A DNA stretch of 64,000 bases from Alistipes sp. (GTDB lineage Bacteria > Bacteroidota > Bacteroidia > Bacteroidales > Rikenellaceae): assembly GCA_017403125.1 (NCBI GenBank), contig JAFQOR010000020.1:62001-126000 (forward strand). Reading direction: 5' to 3'. The position numbers and the translations under genes are program-made. The first letter of the stretch is position 1. The number at the start of each line of letters is the position of its first letter. This document shows, piece after piece, positions 1 through 9,891 of this stretch. Below the pieces are notes generated by a model that was given only the letters and a program-made list of their open reading frames with translations, did not search any database and was not told the DNA's origin.

Positions 1-1
1 G

Positions 2-76
2 AAGCACAAGCGTCATAAGATGGCGACGCACAAGCGCAAGAAGCGTCTTCGCAAGAATCGTCATAAGAAGAAGTAG
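2..76 (+). CDS. C-terminal end of COX24/bS22-like small basic protein (5' truncated)
   Basis: The first 24 visible codons end in TAG at 74-76 and encode an extremely Lys/Arg/His-rich tail with the core MATHKRKKRLRKNRHKKK. This matches what I know of the tiny (about 30 aa) Bacteroidetes proteins with an AURKAIP1/COX24 C-terminal domain, related to the mitochondrial small-subunit protein and to bacterial bS22-type ribosomal peptides. A ribosome-associated role is inferred from family. The start lies to the left of the window. It precedes the RNase G gene and is followed by a hairpin repeat element at 98-218 that could end its transcript. Confidence 0.75.
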   Translation, partial: KHKRHKMATHKRKKRLRKNRHKKK

Positions 77-97
77 TTCGGCTTATTGACACGGAAC

Positions 98-218
98 GAG
101 AGTGACTAAAAAGGCGTTTTGACGTTACGCTTGCCCTCGAAATCCACATTTACACCACGTAAACAGCGGTTTCTATGAGCTTCGCGAGCCCAAAACAACA
201 ACCTTTTTAGCCACTCTC
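98..218. repeat. Dispersed ~120-bp hairpin element, copy A
   Basis: The ends are inverted repeats: GAGAGTGACTAAAAAGG at 98-114 pairs with CCTTTTTAGCCACTCTC at 202-218 with one mismatch. The interior has a conserved core (gttacgct, then tcgaaatcc, cattta, gtaaa, gcggtttct). The same arrangement recurs at 52263-52380 and, more diverged, at 21588-21704. It sits in the 314-base gap between the COX24-like gene and rng and may act as a terminator there. The rest of the gap (219-390) holds a weak GGCTGA/TCAGCC hairpin near 232-255 and nothing else I recognise. Confidence 0.75.
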
Positions 219-390
219 TTCGTTTGGGGCTGGCTGAAAACTCTTTGGTCAGCCTCGTCGATTACAACGAGACCCATCCCCCGACGGTCGAAACATGGGG
301 CGTCGGATGGCTGCCGCAGAATCGATAAGGTCGATAGGGGTTGGGTGGTTAAGTTTTTTGAATGTAGGATTTTACGTTGCAAGAGAAGTT

Positions 391-1938
391 ATGAACAGAG
401 AACTCTTTATCAATGTGAATCCAACGGAGGTCTCGATAGCACTTTGCGAGGATAAGGTGCTTGTCGAGTTGAACAAGGAGCAGTGCCAGACGGGCTTTGC
501 CGTGGGCGACATCTACTTGGGTCGCGTGCGCAAGATTATGCCGGGGCTGAATGCTGCCTTTGTGAACATAGGACACGAGAAGGATGCCTTTATCCACTAT
601 CTCGATTTGGGCTCACACTTCATGTCGTTAGACAAGGTTGTGTCGAGCCGCACGGGGGGCAAGCGCCCCTTGAAGGTCGAGGGCGTCAAGCTCGACGAGC
701 CATTGCCCAAGGAGGGTCGCATAGGCGACTTCTTGAAGGTGGGACAGAGTATCATGGTCCAGATAAGCAAGGAGGCTATCTCGACCAAGGGTCCGCGTCT
801 TACGGCAGAGATATCGCTCGCCGGACGCAACGTGGTGTTAGTACCCTTCTCCAATAAGGTTTACGTATCGACGAAGATTCGCTCGAATACCGAAAAACGA
901 CGACTACGCAAGGTGGCACAAGAGGTGCTGCCCGACAACTACGGAGTCATCATACGCACGGCAGCGTCCGAGGCTACCGACTCCGACATTATGCAAGATA
1001 TACTCTCTCTTATCGAGAGATGGAACAAATCTCTTGGGGCGATCTCCAAGAGCGAAGTGCCGGCACGTCTTATGAGTGAGATGAGCCGTGTGAACACCAT
1101 CATTCGCGACTCGTTGAACGACACCTTCTCGCAGATTATGGTCGATGACGAGACTCTGTACAACGACATACGTGGCTATGTTCACGCCATAAAGCCCGAC
1201 ATGGAGCGATTGGTTAAGTTGTATAAGGGCAAGGTGCCATTGTTCGAGAATTTCGATGTTGCGAAGCAGATTAAGTCGTTGTTTGCCAAGTATGTATCGC
1301 TGCGCCGTGGTGCCTATCTCATTGTCGAGCACACCGAGGCGATGCACGTTATCGACGTAAATTCGGGCAATCGTACCAAGGCCGAGGATGACCAGGAGCA
1401 GACCGCCTTGGAGGTAAACCTCGCCGCCGCCACCGAGATAGCGCGACAGTTGCGTTTGAGGGATATGGGAGGTATTGTCATAGTCGATTTTATCGATATG
1501 CGCAAGGCTGTAAGCCGCCAGACACTCTATCAGGAGATGCAGAAGCTCATGGCGCCCGACAAGGCGAAGCATACCATTCTGCCACTGTCGAAGTTCGGTC
1601 TTATGCAGATTACGCGCCAGCGAGTACGTCCTATTGCGGTTGAGAATACAGCCGATTTGTGTCCCACGTGTCACGGTTCGGGCAAGGTCGAGCCTACGAT
1701 ACTCCTCGAAAAGAAGATTGAGGAGCAGGTGCAGATGCTCGCCAAGGAGGGATGTCGCTATGTTCACCTACGGGTAAGTCCCTATATCGCAACCTACCTG
1801 CGTCATGGCTGGTGGTCGTTGCGCCGACGTTGGAGTTACAAGTACAAGTTGAGAATCAAGGTCACTGCCGACAGCAGTATCGGCATGATCGATGTCCACT
1901 ATTTGGATAAGAGGGGCGAGAAGCTCGTCGATAGATAG
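391..1938 (+). CDS. rng: Ribonuclease G (RNase E/G family)
   Basis: A 515-aa endoribonuclease that cleaves single-stranded AU-rich RNA in rRNA maturation and mRNA decay. The N-terminus has the family's embedded S1 domain (VGDIYLGRVRKIMPGLNAAFVNIG). The catalytic DNase I-like region shows the two metal-binding acidic patches HVIDVNSGNR and GGIVIVDFIDM, and the Zn-link CPTCHGSG lies near residue 427, as expected for tetramerisation. The frame is open from an ATG at 295, but I take the ATG at 391 because MNRELFINVNP is how Bacteroidetes homologues begin. No C-terminal degradosome scaffold is present, so G rather than E. mfd follows closely. Confidence 0.93.
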   Translation: MNRELFINVNPTEVSIALCEDKVLVELNKEQCQTGFAVGDIYLGRVRKIMPGLNAAFVNIGHEKDAFIHYLDLGSHFMSLDKVVSSRTGGKRPLKVEGVKLDEPLPKEGRIGDFLKVGQSIMVQISKEAISTKGPRLTAEISLAGRNVVLVPFSNKVYVSTKIRSNTEKRRLRKVAQEVLPDNYGVIIRTAASEATDSDIMQDILSLIERWNKSLGAISKSEVPARLMSEMSRVNTIIRDSLNDTFSQIMVDDETLYNDIRGYVHAIKPDMERLVKLYKGKVPLFENFDVAKQIKSLFAKYVSLRRGAYLIVEHTEAMHVIDVNSGNRTKAEDDQEQTALEVNLAAATEIARQLRLRDMGGIVIVDFIDMRKAVSRQTLYQEMQKLMAPDKAKHTILPLSKFGLMQITRQRVRPIAVENTADLCPTCHGSGKVEPTILLEKKIEEQVQMLAKEGCRYVHLRVSPYIATYLRHGWWSLRRRWSYKYKLRIKVTADSSIGMIDVHYLDKRGEKLVDR

Positions 1939-1990
1939 TGGTCATAAGGCTACGAAGGAGGATGCTCGACGCCATCGGGCACACTACTTT

Positions 1991-4900
1991 ATGAACATGT
2001 TACAGGAGCTTGTCCGCAAGACCAAACGTGCGGTCGAGTTGAAGAAATGTTTGGAACAAGAGGGCTCTACCGTCCATCTGGAACAGATGGTCGGCGGGGC
2101 CTATTCGCTTTATGCGGCTACGACTGTCGAGCGAATGGGGGGTATTCATATCTTCCTTGCCGACGACAGAGATAGTGCAGCCTACCTACTGAACGACCTC
2201 TATGAGTTGTTGGACGAGGAGCGTGTGCACTTCTTTCCGTCGGGCTACAAACGCTCGATAAGCTACGGCGCCGAGGATCAGCAGGGTGTGGTGCAGCGCA
2301 CCGCGACGTTGAGTGCTATTGCTTCGCATGGCAAGGGCTATTTGGCTATCTGCACCTATCCCGAGGCGTTGGCGGAGTGTGTTGTGGCACGCAGCGACAT
2401 GGAGCAGCTGTCGCGCCGGATAAGGGTGGGCGATAGGGTGCAACAGTCCGAGCTTGTGGAGTGGCTGCAAAAGATGGGTTTCCAGAGGGTCGATTTTGTC
2501 TATGAGCCGGGTCAGTACTCGGTGCGTGGCGGTATTGTCGATGTCTTTTCGTATGTCGAGTCGAAGCCCTATCGTATCGATATGTTTGGCGACGAGGTGG
2601 ACTCGCTGCGTCGCTTCGATATATCGAGTCAGCTCTCCGAGGAGCGGCCTACCGAGATAGATATTGTCCCCAACACCATGCGCGACGAGGAGTCGGGCGA
2701 GAGGGTGTCGTTGGCAGGTTATGTGCGCGGAGGTGTTTGGTGGCTCTCGGATGGCGACTACGCTCTTCGCAAGCTTATGGATGTGCGTACCAAGCTCTTG
2801 GAGCAGGCTTCGGATGCGGACGATGCCCGCCATAGGGCAGAGCGTTTGACGTCGCGTACGAGGCTTTTGGGCGACCTTGCGGGGTGCAGCATAGCGCTTC
2901 TCAAAGATAATATCAAGGAGCGCCGTGCCGATTGCAGCGTGCGCTTCAATCTCGCGCCACAACCCTCGTTCAACCGCAACTTCGAGATGCTTGCCGACGA
3001 CATACTCTGGAACACGGAGCGTGGCTATCGATGCTTCATCCTCTCGCATAACAAGGCTCAAATAGAGCGTCTTACGAATGTTTTTCATCAGGTGGGACGC
3101 CGCAGGGTCGAGTTCGAGTCGAGTTCTACGCTGCTACACGATGGCTTTGTGGATAACGATGCCCGACTGTGTCTCTACCCCGACCACCGCATCTTCGACC
3201 GCTACCAACGCTACCGCATACGTGGCGAGATAAAGCGCGACGAGCAGATGACCGTTGCCGAGCTCAACGCCTTGAAGGTTGGCGACTATGTGGTGCATAT
3301 CGACCACGGTGTAGGTCGCTTCGGAGGCTTGGTCAAGCTCAACGAGAATGGTCGCACGAAGGAGGCTATAAAGCTCATCTACAAGGATAACGACATCCTC
3401 TTTGTGAATGTTCACGCCCTGCATCGCATATCGCGTTACAAGAGTGGCGAGGGCGAAGCTCCAAAGATATATAAGTTGGGCAATGGGGCGTGGCAGAAGC
3501 TCAAAGCCACGACCAAGAGGGCGGTTAAGGATATATCGCGCGAACTTATCGCGCTCTATGCCAAGCGCAAGGCGTCGCAGGGCTATGCCTTTTCGGCTGA
3601 TGGCTATTTGCAACAGGAGTTGGAGGCGTCGTTCAAGTGGGAGGAGACCCCGGACCAGCAGAGCGCCATTGCCGCTATCAAGCGCGATATGGAGTCGCCA
3701 CAGCCTATGGATAGGTTGGTGTGTGGCGACGTGGGCTTTGGCAAGACCGAGGTGGCTATACGCGCCGCCTTTAAGGCGGCTGTCGATGGCAAGCAGACGG
3801 CGGTGTTGGTGCCCACGACAATCCTCGCGTTGCAACACTATCGCTCCTTCTCGGAGCGTCTTCGCGACCTCCCTGTCACGGTGGAGTATCTGAATCGCAC
3901 GAAGTCGGCAAAGGAGGTGCGCCGCATCTTGGAGGAGCTGAAACAGGGCAAGATAGATATTCTCATCGGCACGCATAAGATGCTTGCCAAGCAGGTCGAG
4001 TTTCACGACCTCGGATTGCTTGTTATCGACGAGGAGCAGAAGTTTGGCGTGGCTGCCAAGGAGAAGCTCACATCGCTCTCGGTATCGGTTGATACTCTTA
4101 CGCTTACGGCTACGCCCATACCGCGAACATTACAGTTTTCGTTGATGGGGTCGCGCGATATGTCCATCATCTCGACACCGCCACCCAACCGTCAGCCCAT
4201 TGTCACCGAGTCGCACCTTTTCAGCGAGGATGTCATACGCGATGCCATCGAGGAGGAGCTGTCGCGCGGTGGTCAGGTCTATTTTGTTCACAACCGCGTC
4301 GAGGACCTCGTGACGTTGCAGGGGCTTATCACGCGCCTCTGCCCCAAGGCTCGTGTGGCTGTGGGTCACGGACGTATGCCTGCCGAGCAACTCGAACGCC
4401 TCATCATGGACTTTATCTATGGCGAGTTCGACGTCTTGCTCGCCACGACAATCATCGAGAACGGCATCGACATAGCCAACGCCAACACCATCATCATCAA
4501 CGACGCCCACCGCTATGGTTTGAGCGACCTGCACCAGCTTCGAGGACGTGTGGGGCGTAGCGACCGCAAGGGCTTTTGCTATCTGCTCTCGCCGCCCGAC
4601 GAGCTTATCGGGGGTGATGCACGCCGTCGTCTGCGCGCCATCGAGGAGTTCTCGGATTTGGGCTCGGGCTTCAACATCGCTATGCAGGACCTTGATATAC
4701 GTGGTGCGGGTAACCTGCTGGGTGCCGAGCAGAGTGGATTTATTGCTGACGTGGGTATCGAGACCTACCAGAAGATATTGCAGCAGGCAATCTCGGAGCT
4801 ACGTCGCGAGGGTCTCGATACGTCGGGTCTGTCGCAGGCCGAGAACGATGCCATGAAGGACGTATCGTTTGTCGATGATGCAACCATCGATATTGATGTA

Positions 4901-5353
4901 GATGCTTCAATTCCCGATAGTTATGTTCGTTCGCAGGCGGAGAAGCTACGCCTCTATCGCGAGCTCGATGCCATGCATACCGACCAGGAGATGGAGGGAT
5001 TCTGTCGCCGTATGGAGGATAGGTTCGGAGCACTGCCTACGCAGGTGCGCGACCTTGTGGATGTGGTGCGTCTGCGCCGCGAGGCCGTGGGGTTGGGCAT
5101 GGAGCATGTCAAGGTGAAGAATGGTCTGATGATTGTGCGTTTCGTGGGCGACAACAACTCACCCTTCTTCAAGACCGATACGTTTTTGAACCTGTTGCGC
5201 AAGGTTGTGTCGCAGCCCGAACGATTTGTGGTCAAGCAGTACAATAACCGACTGTCGATGACCGTTAGAAAGATATACTCCATTGCCGAGGGTGTAGCCA
5301 TGTTGCGCGATTTGGCGCATGCGGCTGATGGAGAGCATGTTAAACAGAACTGA
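1991..5353 (+). CDS. mfd: Transcription-repair coupling factor Mfd
   Basis: A 1120-aa ATP-dependent translocase that displaces stalled RNA polymerase and recruits UvrA. Visible parts in order: UvrB-like N-terminal module (GQYSVRGGIVDVFSY), the RNAP-interacting domain (GDYVVHIDHGVGRFGG), the RecG-like helicase with Walker A GDVGFGKTEVA and Walker B box DEEQKFGV, motif VI QLRGRVGRSDRKG, and a C-terminal UvrA-binding-like domain. Length is near the usual 1110-1150. The frame is open from 1892 inside rng; I prefer ATG 1991 (MNMLQELVRKTK), 52 bases after the rng stop. coaX begins 7 bases after its stop. Confidence 0.95.
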   Translation: MNMLQELVRKTKRAVELKKCLEQEGSTVHLEQMVGGAYSLYAATTVERMGGIHIFLADDRDSAAYLLNDLYELLDEERVHFFPSGYKRSISYGAEDQQGVVQRTATLSAIASHGKGYLAICTYPEALAECVVARSDMEQLSRRIRVGDRVQQSELVEWLQKMGFQRVDFVYEPGQYSVRGGIVDVFSYVESKPYRIDMFGDEVDSLRRFDISSQLSEERPTEIDIVPNTMRDEESGERVSLAGYVRGGVWWLSDGDYALRKLMDVRTKLLEQASDADDARHRAERLTSRTRLLGDLAGCSIALLKDNIKERRADCSVRFNLAPQPSFNRNFEMLADDILWNTERGYRCFILSHNKAQIERLTNVFHQVGRRRVEFESSSTLLHDGFVDNDARLCLYPDHRIFDRYQRYRIRGEIKRDEQMTVAELNALKVGDYVVHIDHGVGRFGGLVKLNENGRTKEAIKLIYKDNDILFVNVHALHRISRYKSGEGEAPKIYKLGNGAWQKLKATTKRAVKDISRELIALYAKRKASQGYAFSADGYLQQELEASFKWEETPDQQSAIAAIKRDMESPQPMDRLVCGDVGFGKTEVAIRAAFKAAVDGKQTAVLVPTTILALQHYRSFSERLRDLPVTVEYLNRTKSAKEVRRILEELKQGKIDILIGTHKMLAKQVEFHDLGLLVIDEEQKFGVAAKEKLTSLSVSVDTLTLTATPIPRTLQFSLMGSRDMSIISTPPPNRQPIVTESHLFSEDVIRDAIEEELSRGGQVYFVHNRVEDLVTLQGLITRLCPKARVAVGHGRMPAEQLERLIMDFIYGEFDVLLATTIIENGIDIANANTIIINDAHRYGLSDLHQLRGRVGRSDRKGFCYLLSPPDELIGGDARRRLRAIEEFSDLGSGFNIAMQDLDIRGAGNLLGAEQSGFIADVGIETYQKILQQAISELRREGLDTSGLSQAENDAMKDVSFVDDATIDIDVDASIPDSYVRSQAEKLRLYRELDAMHTDQEMEGFCRRMEDRFGALPTQVRDLVDVVRLRREAVGLGMEHVKVKNGLMIVRFVGDNNSPFFKTDTFLNLLRKVVSQPERFVVKQYNNRLSMTVRKIYSIAEGVAMLRDLAHAADGEHVKQN

Positions 5354-5360
5354 CAGGAGA

Positions 5361-6101
5361 ATGAATCTCGTAGTTGATATAGGAAATAGCCGAAGCAAGG
5401 TTGTGGTGATTCCGTCGCCGGACCGCGCCTCGTGGGTAGAGTATGTCAAGGAGGGTGTCGATAGCGAATGGGTAGGCAGTTTGTTGGATAGACATCCCGA
5501 GGTGCGTCGCGCCATAATCTCCTCTACGCGAGACGATATTGATGCTGTGCGTGAGGTTGTTGCATCGCGCGTGAAGTATCTTCTCGACTTTGCTCCGGCA
5601 ACTACGCCCATGCCGCTGCGCAATGCCTACCATACACCCCATACACTTGGTCCCGACCGCATGGCGGCAGCCGTGGGAGTGTCACAGATGTACGATGCCG
5701 AGGAGTATATGATTGTCGATTTCGGTACGGCGATAACCATTGACTATGTTGTAGATGGAGCCTTTCGCGGGGGTAACATCTCGCCCGGCATGACCACCCG
5801 TTTTCGTGCCTTGGCGGACTACACCTCGAAGCTCCCTCTATGTTCGCCCACCGACGACGAAATTGCCTATGGTCGCACCACGCGCGAGGCTGTTGAGCAG
5901 GGTGTTATGCAAGGCATAACCCACGAGATAAGGGGGTATATAACCTCGTTTTTGGCAGAAAAAACAAAAAAATGCATAATTTTTAGCGGTGGAGACGCAA
6001 AATATTTTGCAATGCGAATTAAAAACGCGATATTTGCAGACTGTGAGCCGGTGATTTTTGGGCTCAACGCTATTTTGAACTACAATGCAGATAAGAGATA
6101 G
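5361..6101 (+). CDS. coaX: Type III pantothenate kinase
   Basis: A 246-aa ATP-dependent kinase that phosphorylates pantothenate in the first step of CoA synthesis. It shows the ASKHA-fold hallmarks: the phosphate-binding VVDIGNSRSK at the very N-terminus, DFGTAITIDYV with the catalytic-region Asp, and GGNISPGM. The ATG at 5361 directly follows GGAGA and gives the canonical start MNLVVDIGNS; the upstream ATG at 5319 lies inside mfd and is unlikely. Its 3' end overlaps the next gene by 17 bases. coaD, a later step of the same pathway, is at 26.8 kb. Confidence 0.93.
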   Translation: MNLVVDIGNSRSKVVVIPSPDRASWVEYVKEGVDSEWVGSLLDRHPEVRRAIISSTRDDIDAVREVVASRVKYLLDFAPATTPMPLRNAYHTPHTLGPDRMAAAVGVSQMYDAEEYMIVDFGTAITIDYVVDGAFRGGNISPGMTTRFRALADYTSKLPLCSPTDDEIAYGRTTREAVEQGVMQGITHEIRGYITSFLAEKTKKCIIFSGGDAKYFAMRIKNAIFADCEPVIFGLNAILNYNADKR

Positions 6102-7485
6102 AGTCATAGGCCTTGTGCTTGCGATGGTTGCACTGCTCCTGCCTCTCGGTGTCGAGGCGCAGACGAGTAGCGTGAACGCCTACTCGCCCTACTCGATGTA
6201 TGGCCCGGGAGAGTTGCAGACGCCGGGTACGGTGCAGACCCGCTCGATGGGTGGTGTCGGCATAGGTATGCGTGCCTTGGGTCAAATCAATATGCTCAAC
6301 CCTGCGTCGGCGAGCATTGCCCCCACAAAGAGTTTCCTCTTCGATGTAGGCTTCGATGCTACGCACTTCCGCAACTCGCAGCCCAAGTATGACGCCGCAG
6401 GTGCCTATTCGCATAAGGCTCGTACGGCCTACAACACCGTCAATATCCATAGCTTGGCGATGACCTTCCCCATAGCTAAAAATCTGGGTGCTGTGTTCAG
6501 CATTGCGCCGTATAGCAGCGTAGGTTACAACGTCAAGGCTACCGACGAGCAGCAGAACAACTGGGCAGATATAGGCAGGGTGAGATATGGTCACAATGGC
6601 GATGGCGACATCTCGGAGGTGAAGCTTGCGGTGGGTTGGGCGCCGTGGCAACGATTCTCGATAGGTATCGCTGCGCGTTACTTTTGGGGAAATATCGAGC
6701 GCAACTACACGGCTGTGGTGGCCGACGTCGTAACGGGCTCGGGAACCTACTCTTCGACCGTGGGTGTTGATCGCTATACGGTGTCGAACTTCAAGTTTCA
6801 GGTGGGCTTGCAGTGGGATATTATCGCCAACAACGATCGCCTCATGACGCTGGGTGCAACCTACGACCTCGGTGGCAAACTCAACCCCGAGAAGTTGAGC
6901 TATGTCTATACCGACAACGCCATAAATAGTATCACGAGCTTCCCGGTGCGCGACCGTGTCGATAGAGTGGAGTTGCGTCTGCCGCATCAGGTGGGCGTGG
7001 GTCTCTTCTACCGCGACCGCAGCGTGGCGTGGGGTGTCGATTATGTCTATGCCGATTGGGGCTCGTCGAACGATAGTTTCGATGAGGGTGTTGCCTCGGC
7101 AGGTGTTGTTGTGGACTATGCCGATACGCATGTCGTGCGTGCCGGTTTCGAGATTACGCCTCGTCGCAACGACGTGCGCAACTATCTGCGCCGTGTATCA
7201 TATCGCATAGGCGCCAGCTATGGCAACTACTACCAGACTTTTGCTTCGGAGCGCATCAACCGTCTCTCGATAACGGCAGGTTTGGGTCTTCCGGTCAAGG
7301 TGTGGGGTGCCTCGTCGATAAATATCGGCTTTGAGTATGGCCGTATGTCGTCGCCCGCCTCGGTCGAAATTTCGGCACAGAGGGTGGGTCTTGTCACGCA
7401 GAACTACTACAAAATATCGGTCGGTTTCAGCCTCTTCTCGGCAGATACGTCGGACTATTGGTTTGTGCGTCCCAAGTACGATTAG
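6085..7485 (+). CDS. Outer membrane beta-barrel protein of the coaX-lptC locus
   Basis: A 466-aa protein with a signal peptide (residues 1-25, ending VEAQ) followed by a Ser/Tyr/Gly-rich start (VNAYSPYSMYGPGE) and many alternating aromatic/polar stretches typical of an outer membrane barrel, ending in a beta-like strand. Homologues occupy this place between coaX and a TPR gene in many Bacteroidetes; they resemble FadL/OMPP1-type barrels, but substrate and function are unknown to me. It overlaps coaX by 17 bases, so it is translated from the same message. Confidence 0.75.
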   Translation: MQIRDRVIGLVLAMVALLLPLGVEAQTSSVNAYSPYSMYGPGELQTPGTVQTRSMGGVGIGMRALGQINMLNPASASIAPTKSFLFDVGFDATHFRNSQPKYDAAGAYSHKARTAYNTVNIHSLAMTFPIAKNLGAVFSIAPYSSVGYNVKATDEQQNNWADIGRVRYGHNGDGDISEVKLAVGWAPWQRFSIGIAARYFWGNIERNYTAVVADVVTGSGTYSSTVGVDRYTVSNFKFQVGLQWDIIANNDRLMTLGATYDLGGKLNPEKLSYVYTDNAINSITSFPVRDRVDRVELRLPHQVGVGLFYRDRSVAWGVDYVYADWGSSNDSFDEGVASAGVVVDYADTHVVRAGFEITPRRNDVRNYLRRVSYRIGASYGNYYQTFASERINRLSITAGLGLPVKVWGASSINIGFEYGRMSSPASVEISAQRVGLVTQNYYKISVGFSLFSADTSDYWFVRPKYD

Positions 7486-7550
7486 GAGTGCAGCAAAAAG
7501 CGTAGTGTTAGCTACTAACGAAATAAAATTAAATAAAAGACAAAGCAATT

Positions 7551-8897
7551 ATGAAAAGTGTAAAACTGATTTTGGCAGCCGCTGCAACGCTTGTTGGCGT
7601 ATCGGCATCGGCACAGGATTTTAGTGATGACGCACAGTATGGCATGTGGGGTACAACCGTTGAGGAGCGCTCTTCGAACATTCAGGCAAGTTCGTTCCTC
7701 AAAGAGGAGCTCGATGCAAAGAACTATGCCGCAGCTACGGTGTATTTCCAGCAGCTCTTCAATAACTGTCCGGCAGCATCGCAGCAGACGTTTGCGCGCG
7801 GTGTAACTCTCTACAAGAATAAGGCTAACCGTGCGCGTAGCATCGACGAGAAGAAGATGTATGTTGACTCTATATTGCTCATCTACGATGCGCGTATCGA
7901 GTATTTTGGCAACCACCCGAAGAATGGTAAGGACTATATCCTCGACATGAAGGCTCGCGATATGATCAAGTATTGTGCTACGGACCGCCCCTTGTTGCGC
8001 AAGGGCTTGAAGGATGCCGTAGATGCAGCTATCGAGAGCGGTCGCATCAACCTCGATATTGTTGCAACCTACTACAAGTGCCTCACCGAGGACTATGAGT
8101 ATGATGATGAGGTTACGGGCGAGATGGTTCTTGCCGAGTACGACCGTCTGTCACCCCTCTTTGCCGACATTGCAGCCGAGGATGAGCAGTATAAGGATAT
8201 GTTCGAGTCGAGCTTCTCGAATAGCGGTGCCGCTACTTGCGAGGGTCTCGAAGCTATCTACAAGGAGAAGTTGGAGGCCGATCCCGACAACATCGAGCTC
8301 TTGGCAAAGGCGGTGTCTTTGATGTCGCGCCGTCAGTGCAACAGCGACTTCTACTTCGAGCAGACCGAGCGTTACTACGCCGTGAGCCCCTCATCGGAGA
8401 CGGCACTCTTCCTTGCAAAGAGCTTCCAGGACCGTGGCGATACCGACAAGGCGTTGAAGTACTTGCGCGAGGCGTTGGCGGTTGAGACCGACCCCGCAGC
8501 CAAGGAGCCGCTCTATGTACAGATTTCGCTTATCGAGATTTCTAACCGCAACTTCTCGGCAGCCGCAGCCGCAGCACGCGAGTTGCGCGCTATCAACCCC
8601 GAGAACGGCTACTCATACTTCATCCTTGGTCAGTGCTACGCTTCGACCACATGCCCCGAAGACGGTATCGGTGGTGGCTCGGTATATTGGGCAGCCTATG
8701 ATGCTATGGCACAGGCGGTAAACCTCTTGAAGAACGAGCCCGACGTGCAGAAGATTGCGCAGCAGTTCATGAACGCATATCGCGGTGCATTCCCCAAGCA
8801 GGAGGACTGCTTCTTCGCGGAGCTCTCTGCCGGCGACCGCTACACCATCTTGTGTGGCTTTGCCCAGGGTCAGACAACAACCGTACGTTACCGCTAA
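7551..8897 (+). CDS. Periplasmic tetratricopeptide repeat protein
   Basis: A 448-aa exported protein: a signal peptide (MKSVKLILAAAATLVGVSASAQ without the last few residues) is followed by helical repeats with TPR spacing, for example FFLxKSFQDRGDTDKALKYLREAL-like units around residues 290-320 and 340-365. TPR proteins act as protein-interaction scaffolds. Position between a beta-barrel gene and an LptC-like gene suggests an envelope-biogenesis accessory (inference). The partner is not known. Confidence 0.75.
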   Translation: MKSVKLILAAAATLVGVSASAQDFSDDAQYGMWGTTVEERSSNIQASSFLKEELDAKNYAAATVYFQQLFNNCPAASQQTFARGVTLYKNKANRARSIDEKKMYVDSILLIYDARIEYFGNHPKNGKDYILDMKARDMIKYCATDRPLLRKGLKDAVDAAIESGRINLDIVATYYKCLTEDYEYDDEVTGEMVLAEYDRLSPLFADIAAEDEQYKDMFESSFSNSGAATCEGLEAIYKEKLEADPDNIELLAKAVSLMSRRQCNSDFYFEQTERYYAVSPSSETALFLAKSFQDRGDTDKALKYLREALAVETDPAAKEPLYVQISLIEISNRNFSAAAAAARELRAINPENGYSYFILGQCYASTTCPEDGIGGGSVYWAAYDAMAQAVNLLKNEPDVQKIAQQFMNAYRGAFPKQEDCFFAELSAGDRYTILCGFAQGQTTTVRYR

Positions 8898-8932
8898 TCA
8901 ATGGCGTAAGCAGCCTGACAACATCGAAAGTT

Positions 8933-9784
8933 ATGCTTCTTCGCAACATTCGATATGCAATGGTAGCACTCCTCGTCGTGGGGAGTGCTACGTTGCTATT
9001 CTCGTGTGATGCGAAGCCCAAAGCCACGCAATACGACCTCGAAACGCTCATGACGGAGTCGAGCGAGAATCGCACCATAACGATGATCGAGCGAGGCTAT
9101 CGCACCTACACGTTCTATGCTCCGCTTGTCGAGGGTTATAGCATGCGTAAGGAGCCATATCAGGAGTTTAGGCGAGGCATCGAGATGACAACCTACACCT
9201 CCGACTCTCTGGCGTTGGTAAATGCCATCATCACGGCTAACTACGCCATATACTATGAGAATCAGCGGCTGTGGGAGGCAAAGGGCGATGTCGTGATACA
9301 CAAGTTCAACCGCGAGGAGGGCGATACCATCGTCAAAGATGTGACGGAGGTATATACCCAGCAGCTCTTCTGGAATGCTACGACCAAGAAGATATACTCG
9401 AATGTCGATACCAAGGTGTTGCAGGGTGAGGGCTGGCACTTCGGTGTGGGCTTCGATGCCGACGAGGATCTGAAAAATATCCACTTCCGTAAGTATAGCT
9501 CCGAGGTGGAGTTCGAGATGAACCAAACCAAGAGTCAGGCGGATAGCTTGGCAGAGGGCGACGATGCTCCAGCACCACAGAACAATAGGCCCAAGGCTGC
9601 GGAGGGCGCTACAACGCCCACTTCGAGTAGCGCAACACCCATAGCCCCCTCAAAAACGGCGCCTGCAAATCCCGTTAATGCCAAGCAAGCGCTCCTCGCC
9701 TTGCCCGACGAAAGAGGCCCAGCGGTCGTTGCCGGCGAAAATTTGGAGTTGCCAAAGATGCAGATACGCGCCACAGACGAGTAG
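8933..9784 (+). CDS. lptC: LptC-like LPS export lipoprotein
   Basis: A 283-aa protein with a lipoprotein signal (lipobox near LLFSC, residue 24) and a body with the OstA/LptC beta-jellyroll character: YEFRRGIEMTTYTSD-type and YYENQRLWEAKGDVVI segments, the latter resembling 'A.GNV.V' strands of LptC/LptA. The family carries lipopolysaccharide from LptB2FG towards LptA. The C-terminal 80 residues are a low-complexity Pro/Ala/Thr tail. The open frame extends upstream to 8852 inside the TPR gene; ATG 8933 is preferred because it places the signal at the N-terminus. Confidence 0.75.
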   Translation: MLLRNIRYAMVALLVVGSATLLFSCDAKPKATQYDLETLMTESSENRTITMIERGYRTYTFYAPLVEGYSMRKEPYQEFRRGIEMTTYTSDSLALVNAIITANYAIYYENQRLWEAKGDVVIHKFNREEGDTIVKDVTEVYTQQLFWNATTKKIYSNVDTKVLQGEGWHFGVGFDADEDLKNIHFRKYSSEVEFEMNQTKSQADSLAEGDDAPAPQNNRPKAAEGATTPTSSSATPIAPSKTAPANPVNAKQALLALPDERGPAVVAGENLELPKMQIRATDE

Positions 9785-9891
9785 CTTGCGCGCGTACGTA
9801 TGTGTGCGCACGTATTTTTATATAATTGAGTAAACGAAAAATTGCGACACCTCGCGATGAGGTGCAGATTAAGTATATATAGAATTTATAG

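Noticed and set aside
295-390. N-terminal extension of RNase G from an earlier ATG
   Set aside because: The extra 32 residues are not like any RNase G start; the conserved start is at 391.
904-1767. 287-aa ORF antisense to rng
   Set aside because: A shadow of the rng coding frame with no family resemblance; similar long antisense frames occur opposite mfd and the polyamine genes.
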